A stretch of DNA of 64,000 nt from positions 6,133,501-6,197,500 of the forward strand of contig CAJFCV020000005.1 in NCBI GenBank assembly GCA_904066235.2, in the 5' to 3' direction. This DNA is from Bursaphelenchus xylophilus (lineage: Eukaryota > Nematoda > Chromadorea > Rhabditida > Aphelenchoididae). Below, one piece after another: positions 57,441 through 64,000 of this stretch. The notes beneath the pieces are model-generated. The model did no database searches and had not been told where the DNA came from. It worked only from the letters and a program-made list of their open reading frames with translations. Each line of letters begins with the position of its first letter. Positions within the stretch are counted from its first letter, which is position 1. A program made the position numbers and the translations under genes.

Positions 57441-59242
57441 ATGAGGATTCTGGAACTTGCGTTTCTCGCCCAAATTATCCAAGCTCAGCACTTTTACGGC
57501 GATCAGATTCGCCAACGGGATTACAAATCATCAAAATATCAGGTCTGTAATGTAATTACTTGTAGCTCTTGATCCCCCAAAATGAAATCTTTGGTCTTCA
57601 GAATCCACAAGTTTATGATTTTGAGCTTTTGAATCGTCGGCCAGAGTCCAGTTCCGAGTTCCCTTTAAATCCTCAATCCCAAGAGGATGATGATTCTGAA
57701 CCTGGGATCGATTACAATTATCGGGAAAAGTTTGTTTTACAGAGTAAAAAAAATAAAAACCGGCCTGAAATTGACACGGATGAGAAGAATGCAGTGATGT
57801 CAACGGCAAGAAAGTGAGTTTTCCTTCTGTAAAGAGCTCTGTAGATTAGTCAGAAGTATTATTACAGTATTCCAGACATTACAGTGGCTCCGATCAACAT
57901 TCAGTTCGTTCGAATGTCGACAAACGGAACGTTGAAAAGCCCAAATCACAGTCAGGGGATAAAAAAAATACTTCTAAACCCTCAAAAGACCCTCAGAAAG
58001 ATAGTCATCCGAAAACGGAGATGGTTATACGCGAGACGGTTACTCAACGTAAGTTTTGATGTAATCGTTTCGAAATAGATTTTTAGGGAACGGTCCATTA
58101 TTAAAAGATAACATAAAGGGCAGGTTTCTGCAATCCTTGCAAATATCCTCAACAGCCCTGTTTCTTTATAAAAATATTTCACGTATATATTTACTTTTTT
58201 AAGTCGTACTGTTAAAAAGTAATTTTTGGATTTTTTTCTAAAAATACTTGATTTAGGGGTTTCCAATGGTGCTGTTTTCAAAAATGACATTCATTTTTTT
58301 TATAAAAGTGTAATTTTGAGAAACCGTTGTAAGTTTGATAATTTTTATTATATTTTGACTTGACACGAAAATATTGGATGCTACATAGTATAATATAATA
58401 AATTGGAACGGAAATCACTAAGGCTGTCTTAAACACCCCCGTACATGTACGGCCGTTACTTTTTAACAGTACTACTTAAGAGAAACAGTAAAACACACAT
58501 AAAATACACATTTTTTACGAAGATACAGGGGTGCTGCCGATAATGGTTTTAACAGACGGACACGATTTTTAGGTCCTCCCGAGCTTACAACTGCGGAATC
58601 CGAGCGTTCGACTCCGTCTGAATCTTCTCCAACCGTAACAATAGCGGAAAATGAAACAACGATGGGCACAACAACCATTAGTCATACTCGTTACATCTTG
58701 AGCACTACACAGTCGGATCTTGAAGAGTAAATTTTTATGTACTTGAATTTACAGTTAGTATAGCAGTTTCTGACGATTTTCTTTTTTTTCAGGATGTCTG
58801 AGGGTTATGATTCGACCGGAAAAACCGTCATGGGAATCTCGGGATTCCTTGGCTTTCTCAATTTGGTTATGATAGTTCTGTGGATATTTTTGTGCATAAA
58901 GAAGAGACGGTTTAGAAAAGGGAACCCAAGTGAGTAAAGTTATTCAAAAGAAATGTTTACAGCTTCATCCCAAATCTCGAAATCTTCCAAATCTCTTAAA
59001 TCAGCAAAGAACTCAAAGGGCAGAAAGAGCTCAAAGCCCTCATCAAATAGTTTGAGTTCCAGAGGCAGCAAGAGAAAAGGAGGAGGAACTGATATTTGGA
59101 TGGTATGATACGATAGATCATCTACGCATTTTAGGGAAATAACGGAAACCAAGAAGGCTACTACTATCACTATAACCCGAATTATGACTATTGGGAGGCA
59201 TCAACCCTTGAGAGAACTGGAACTGTTTCTATTACCGAGTAG
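57441..59242 (+). CDS. type I membrane protein with basic tail, unrecognised
   Basis: About seven exons. Signal peptide MRILELAFLAQIIQA, then an acidic/Asn/Gln-rich ectodomain (SQEDDDSEPGIDYNY; KKNTSKPSKDPQKDSHPK) and a Thr/Ser-rich stretch (ERSTPSESSPTVTIAENE), a membrane segment (GFLGFLNLVMIVLWIFLCI) followed at once by KKRRFRKG, and a Lys/Ser-rich cytosolic tail (KSAKNSKGRKSSKPSSN) ending in a Tyr-rich motif (YYYHYNPNYDYW). First intron 57543-57601 ends at tcttcag. No family recognised. The tyrosines next to the basic tail could be signalling sites, but this is speculation. Confidence 0.62.
58203..58475. mobile_element. inverted-repeat element flanked by TTAA
   Basis: 273 bp in an intron of the membrane-protein gene. 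Ends GTCGTACTGTTAAAAAGTAA and TTACTTTTTAACAGTACTAC are complementary at 19 of 20 positions, and TTAA stands immediately outside on both sides (58199-58202, 58476-58479). TTAA duplication is typical of piggyBac-type elements. No coding capacity. Confidence 0.65.
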
Positions 59243-59415
59243 TGTTTGTATTGTGATAAATAAAGTCTGTAGTTTGCACATAATTATCGTAACGATGACA
59301 TCCAAAGGTGGTTTGAAGGAATTTATGAACGCTTAGAGACCTTTGCATTTGCTTTCTGCGTCTTTTCGTCTTTCCTCTGCTTTGAAATTAGCATCAATAA
59401 GCTCGCTTCTCTTTC

Positions 59416-60062
59416 ATGTCCGGGTTCCGCCACGAAAACAAAAAACCGCCAAGTGAAGTTTCAAATAGAGTTTTTGGACGAAATTTTCCTTTGCAAAATT
59501 TACAGACAAGATCTTGTAACGGAAGACCTGCGAATCTCTGGAAGGGAATGGTCAAGACATCCATGTCTTGTGGCACCGCAAGTAAGTTATATTTTTTTTC
59601 AATCAAAACGCTGTTTTTATGTCTTCGGGGTGAGGGAGATTGGATCTGAATTGGAAATATACTGCTTTCACCTAATTTGCATTTATTGTGTTGAATTCAT
59701 TTCAGCCCCAAAGAAATCGTCGGCGAACAGAAGGACAAGTATGAAGATTATGAGAAGATTGTTGGGACGGAAGAAGGATCCAGAGGAAGAAGACTTCAAT
59801 CTGGATAGTGTATCGGCAACTCATGTGAGTACTGGCACATCGCCAAGAAGAAGGCCAAACAGTGTTTATGAAGGTGAGTGTTTTCTGTTTCACTTTTCAC
59901 ACAGAGAAACAGCTTCTTTTATGAAAATCTTATTCATGAGATTATCATGAATAAGATTTTCTTTTGTGTCTAATATACCTTTTTCAGCCGGATTCTCAAG
60001 TCCACAGAACCCGAGGTTCTTCAATCAAAGGTATCCTTTAGAATGGGTTAACAGCCAAAGTA
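59416..60062 (+). CDS. 5' exon set A of the coiled-coil gene
   Basis: Exons from ATG 59416 (MSGFRHENKKPPSEVSNRVF), then one starting CCCCAAAG near 59706 with a basic segment (RTSMKIMRRLLGRKKDPEEE) and exon 59988-60062 (AGFSSPQNPRFFNQR). The last ends in phase 1 before gtaagt at 60063. This phase matches the acceptor at 61528 of the common exons, so I read it as the N-terminus of a longer isoform. If unspliced it would stop soon after 60062. No domain recognised. Confidence 0.5.
59923..59961. repeat. perfect 17-bp hairpin in a 114-nt intron
   Basis: GAAAATCTTATTCATGA at 59923-59939 and its exact complement at 59945-59961 with a 5-nt loop, inside the intron 59874-59987. Confidence 0.8.
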
Positions 60063-60800
60063 GTAAGTTGTCATTTTAGAAGAAATGGGTTTTTAATTAA
60101 GGTCCTTTGCGTACGAAAAGGGTTTGTATGACTGACTGAAGGGCTCTTCCCAGTTCTCAAGCTCGGATGTCATGATTTATATCTGCGCAGTCTATAATTG
60201 CAACAGATGCAGGCCAGAGTGAGTGATGTCTCTGTTTTTGAGGCCGATGTATTTTTAAAGAGGAAGGAGAAGATGGGGGCTAATTTCTGTGTTTGGGTCA
60301 GGAGAGGGCTATCAGATATGCGGGGTTTGTCTCGGAAACGTGTCGGCATTATTCATAGGAAGGTCGCCGATTTGACAGAGTGCTCAAAGTCTTGGCCGTT
60401 CATCTGTTTGTCCTTAATGCAGCTCAGGTGGAGTGACCCCACTCTTGTCTCTCGCTATTCAGATATCTAAGAGAATATGTTTGGGCCGAGTTTTCGAGTC
60501 ATTTGATAGCCGTTATCCAGTGTCCGCATGTTATTCTTGTTGTCCCCTGCTTGTAGTTGTCAGTCCGATTGAAATTCGAATTGAATTTGGGCCTCCAGAT
60601 GTTCGTTCGGTGGTCGACAGTCCGTTTGCTCGGCCTGTGACAGTGTTTGGAGACCGGATATTAGACTTGCTCTTCACCCCGGACCTCTCTCACTGTTCTC
60701 TGCAGATTATTTGAGAGTGCCAGGTTGTTTTATTTGCGCGAGTTTGCGGTTTTTGTTCTGTTCCTGAGATTTAAAACATTAATAGTTTTTTTGGAATACC
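60063..60800. promoter_or_regulatory. probable internal promoter region
   Basis: About 740 bp between 5' exon set A and the first exon of set B. Open frames here (60198-60470, 60433-60714) overlap and have no supported splice links. Likely the promoter of the shorter isoform. Confidence 0.35.
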
Positions 60801-63800
60801 ATGACCTATCCGTTGACCCATTCAAAGTCTCACAATGAGGTTGTCAGTTCCAATGGAATCAATCTCATCGATTGTTTCAAAAGATTTGCAACAAAATCCA
60901 GGTCAAAGAAGAAGCTGCCAAGTCTGGATTGGGTTCCGAAGCCGGAAGATGTTCATCCTTCTATGAATATTGATGCCAAGCCAAAGAAATATGGGTCGTC
61001 TTCGAATGTGAACCAACTGAAAGTCGATTATGCCCAATCTACTCTCAATTATATCAAGTTTAAGTCAAGGAAAGCTGATCTTATGAATCAATCTTGTTAT
61101 GGCAAGCTCTCCTGTGATGATTATGACAATATGTCTGATTTTGTGAAGTATCGGGAACCCGAGATGAATGTCCGGAGGACAAGAAAGGCTGTCAGTGAGG
61201 TCGACGCTCCCACGATGAATATCGAGAAGAATAGAAACTCGGCTTTCTTCAAAGCAGTTCCTAAGACAAGAGATATGAGGAAGAGTTATGTCGAGGGGAG
61301 TCTAGCAGACAGGAATACCTATACCTCGAGCAGAAGTTCTTCGATTATCTGGAATGATGAATTGAAGCCTCTGATTCCAGAATTCCCACTATCCGAGTAT
61401 CCTGGTTGTGGACAGAACTACGGTAAATATGATTGACGTAATTGCGAGTGTTGTGAGCCTTGTGGATAACATTTATTCTTCTTCGATAGATAACTTAACC
61501 AGTGTCCTTACCGATTAATTTTTTCAGTAATTGCGCGACGACCACGCCCGGTCTCGTGTTATGGAGAATTCCTGAAGCGGCGTGGAGCAGAAGCGTCTTC
61601 AGATGGTTTGTTTGTCACTCTTTTGGGGGTTTCCATCCTCTCTTTACTTGCTTCTGAGTACGGGAATCTGCCGAGGAGACAAGTACGCTCTCTTTTGGCG
61701 CCATCTCATTACTTCTCCGGGCTTTCTCTTCTCTTTGCTGTTCTTTTGCTGCGTTTCCTTTGCTATGCCGTGCCCATTTACAACTTTTCACACAGCTTTT
61801 TTCATGAATAAGTCCTTTGGGGATTAGGCGTGCTGAGTATTTTTATTTTATGTATTTTTGTTCCAGGCCACAGTGTAATCACGGGAGGCTCTTCCTCCAC
61901 ATTCTCCCCGCCGGTTGTGGCGGTTCCAGCCCAGTCTGGCCAGATGTGTCTCGAGACTGCATTCCAGCAATCAGATGGCGTTTTCTCAGTCGGAGACAGG
62001 TAAGATAGTATTATTTTATATCGTTATTGTTATTGTTACTTTTTATAAGAATGATAATGCTGGACGGGATTTTGATGGAGGAACTTTTAGTTTCTGTTAG
62101 CAGTTGAAAATAATTTGGATTTTTTGTTTGTGGGGCCTTCTATTTTACCCGGGAGTTTTGCATTTTTGATCACCATTCCATTTCTCCCAAAATTTCTTGT
62201 GTAATTAAATTAGGCATCTCTTGGCCGAACGCCTCTCTTTTCTTTTCTTTTGTAATCTCCGGAACCACTCGACCTTGCGCAGTTTTTATGTTTTTTTTGG
62301 CCTGGCATAGCTTGGAGCCCTGATTAACGACTTTGTTTATATTCAATAAGTTGAAGGGCCATTGTCTCCTTAAGGGTTTGACCTCCGCAAAGCCTGGGAA
62401 GACTTCTGAAACGCATTCCCGACGCTTTCTTTAGTAGACTGGACCTTGCTCGGTGCCAACGGCGAGAAAAGGAGGGCGCGCGGAAAGGCAGATGCATCTA
62501 AAGATTGGGACAGGGAGTAGAGCGGCCTTATATCGACCACGACGTTTTATTTATTCTGAACATGGGTTTGGGGGGAACTTCTTCCAAGAGCAAGTCCAGA
62601 AAGAAGACCAGGTAATCTGGGGTTTAGGTCTTAGGCGTTTGAGTAGATAACTACTCCCATTAGAATCGGAGTAGTTAGGGCAATGTCTTCGATCTTATTT
62701 ATCTTTTGCTAAAATCGTATTTTTAGTGGTGCTGGCGACTTTAACCATGATTCATACCGTGACCGAACCCTCAGATCCCATTCCTATTATGCTGATAACC
62801 ATTCACAAGAAGATGTAAGCAGGTTGTCATCCATTAGCCGTGGCCACCCCAGAGATGTCTACGCCCAAGTTCAGCCCCTGTCTTCACGAAGAGTTCAGCC
62901 GGCCAGGCTCGAGGATATTAAGGAAATGTCGTAAGGACTATCTTTGAAATATGAATTACATTAATTTTTAGAACGGATCCAATAAGAAATGAGTATCGCG
63001 ATTACAAGCAGAGATGTAAAGAATTGGATTTGGCGATGAAAGAAATCGAAATGAAGTACAGGAGATCTATGGAAGAGTTAGAGGAAGTGAAGAGGGAAAG
63101 AGACAGAGAAGTTATGGAGAAGGAGGAGTGGAAGAAAAAGTTCGAAGATCTTAACGTTCTACATCAGAGGACAAAAGAGGAGGATGCAAACAGGCTGTTC
63201 GAGAATTTGAAAATCCATTCCAATCCAGTTAGTATTTTGAAGTAAAATATTTTAATCAATCTATATTTTTTCAGCACACCCCACTGACAGAAAGATTGGA
63301 TGAATTGGCCGAGCTTGATCAACTCACCAACTCTGTAAATTCGATTTCATCCTCAGACCGACCTCCCCTTCCAATTTCCCAGTCCATGAACTTTTCGTTG
63401 ACGCCTGCTACCAGATATGGTCAGGGTTTAAGTCGTCGTCCAACGTCCCTGATTTCATCGAATATGAACCAGTCCCGACTTGGATTTGCGCCGACTCCTC
63501 ATTCTGCTGAAAGATGCAAATTGACGGGGAAAAAAGAACTTCAGGGGCGGTCCACATCAACTACACCCGATTCCGGAGCAATGTCAATCAATGGAGAATT
63601 GGCCCCCGAAATTGCGGCAAAGATGGATGAAGTCCAAAAGAATATGTTGATGATGATGAAGACGATGAGTCGACTCAAGGAAGATATCGAGGGCGTTTTG
63701 AAGGACGAGTACGTCAACGTTGCTGAGTATATAAGTAAGTCCTCTTACAATTGCGATTTGATGTTTCCGCCTCTCCTATCACTATCTTTTGTTCTTTCCA

Positions 63801-63992
63801 GATTTTGCCTTCGAAAGGATGAGCATGGTCTTGGAACGCTCAAAGCGGGTTACCAGCGAAGAGGTCCTAAATTTCTTGGAATCCCATGCCAAACAGTTAT
63901 GGGAATTTTCAAATCTGGTGGAACAAGTGGACATTCTTCTTGTGGAGTTATCCAAGAGATCTGATCAAAAAATTGAATGCAATGTACAGTAA
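60801..63992 (+). CDS. coiled-coil protein: 5' exon B and common exons
   Basis: Alternative first exon 60801-61432 (MTYPLTHSKSHNEVVSSNG...; basic, with KSRSKKKLPSLDWVPKPED) ends in phase 1. Common exons follow: 61528-61605, from 61867, from about 62728, from about 62972, from about 63275, and a last one from about 63803. They encode a Ser/Pro-rich region, a strong coiled coil (KELDLAMKEIEMKYRRSMEE to KKKFEDLNVLHQRTKEE), a Ser/Thr-rich linker (SLTPATRYGQGLSRRPTSL) and helical segments (AAKMDEVQKNMLMMMKTMSR; ESHAKQLWEFSNLVEQVDIL). A stop is at 63990, but an alternative donor (AATgtacag) just before means the gene may continue past the window. Probably cytoskeletal or scaffold-like; family not recognised. 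Confidence 0.6.
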
Positions 63993-64000
63993 ATCAATCA

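Noticed and set aside
1..64000. CRISPR arrays, bacterial operons or prophage-like blocks
   Set aside because: Spliceosomal introns are found throughout and no regularly spaced direct repeats were seen; the whole window is eukaryotic.

Overview
The window looks like a gene-dense animal genome, most likely a nematode. Genes lie on both strands about every 2 kb. Introns are very short (often 32-60 nt) with gtaagt-type donors and tttcag/tttag acceptors. Protein families are metazoan: an OTX homeodomain, SOS, M13 neprilysin, Ly6/uPAR proteins, RBX1, SNAPC3. The extended ATP synthase subunit e and the secreted proline-rich proteins fit a nematode, but I cannot name the species. All gene models are hand-spliced by matching exon phases; start codons of a few genes are uncertain.

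Layout. 1-5.1 kb: the 5' part of BCCIP, a secreted Pro-rich protein, two related Pro/Ala-rich secreted proteins (2.3-3.1 kb and 3.7-4.2 kb), and an unrecognised small gene. 6.8-11.4 kb: a GPI-type Ly6 protein, and convergent to it an SLC26 anion transporter carrying a tRNA-like sequence in its last intron. 11.5-17.8 kb: a putative myristoylated small protein, a third Pro-rich paralogue, a Gln/Pro-rich protein, an MGME1-like mitochondrial nuclease, a secreted protein with an HSP20-like domain, and RBX1. 18.2-22.8 kb: MOCS1 (MoaA-type then MoaC-type halves) and a BTB protein. 22.9-28.8 kb: TTC17 and COQ6, same strand and 145 nt apart. 29.4-31.9 kb: ATP synthase subunit e and an F-box protein. 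34.0-45.0 kb: a second Ly6 protein, Son-of-sevenless, SNAPC3 and DPAGT1. 45.1-50.4 kb: two unrecognised secreted/membrane proteins and a neprilysin. 51.3-52.8 kb: an OTX homeobox gene followed by a 4.6-kb gene-free stretch. 57.4-64.0 kb: an unrecognised type I membrane protein and a coiled-coil gene with two alternative 5' ends.

Most genes are independent housekeeping or developmental genes, not one pathway. The observations most worth following are: (a) MOCS1, where skipping one exon is phase-matched and fuses the MoaA and MoaC halves; (b) three secreted Pro-rich paralogues sharing a mature N-terminal motif and a common upstream octamer; (c) an HSP20-like domain behind a signal peptide; (d) two alternative 5' exon sets converging in phase on one acceptor; (e) small inverted-repeat elements inside introns with TTA or TTAA flanks.
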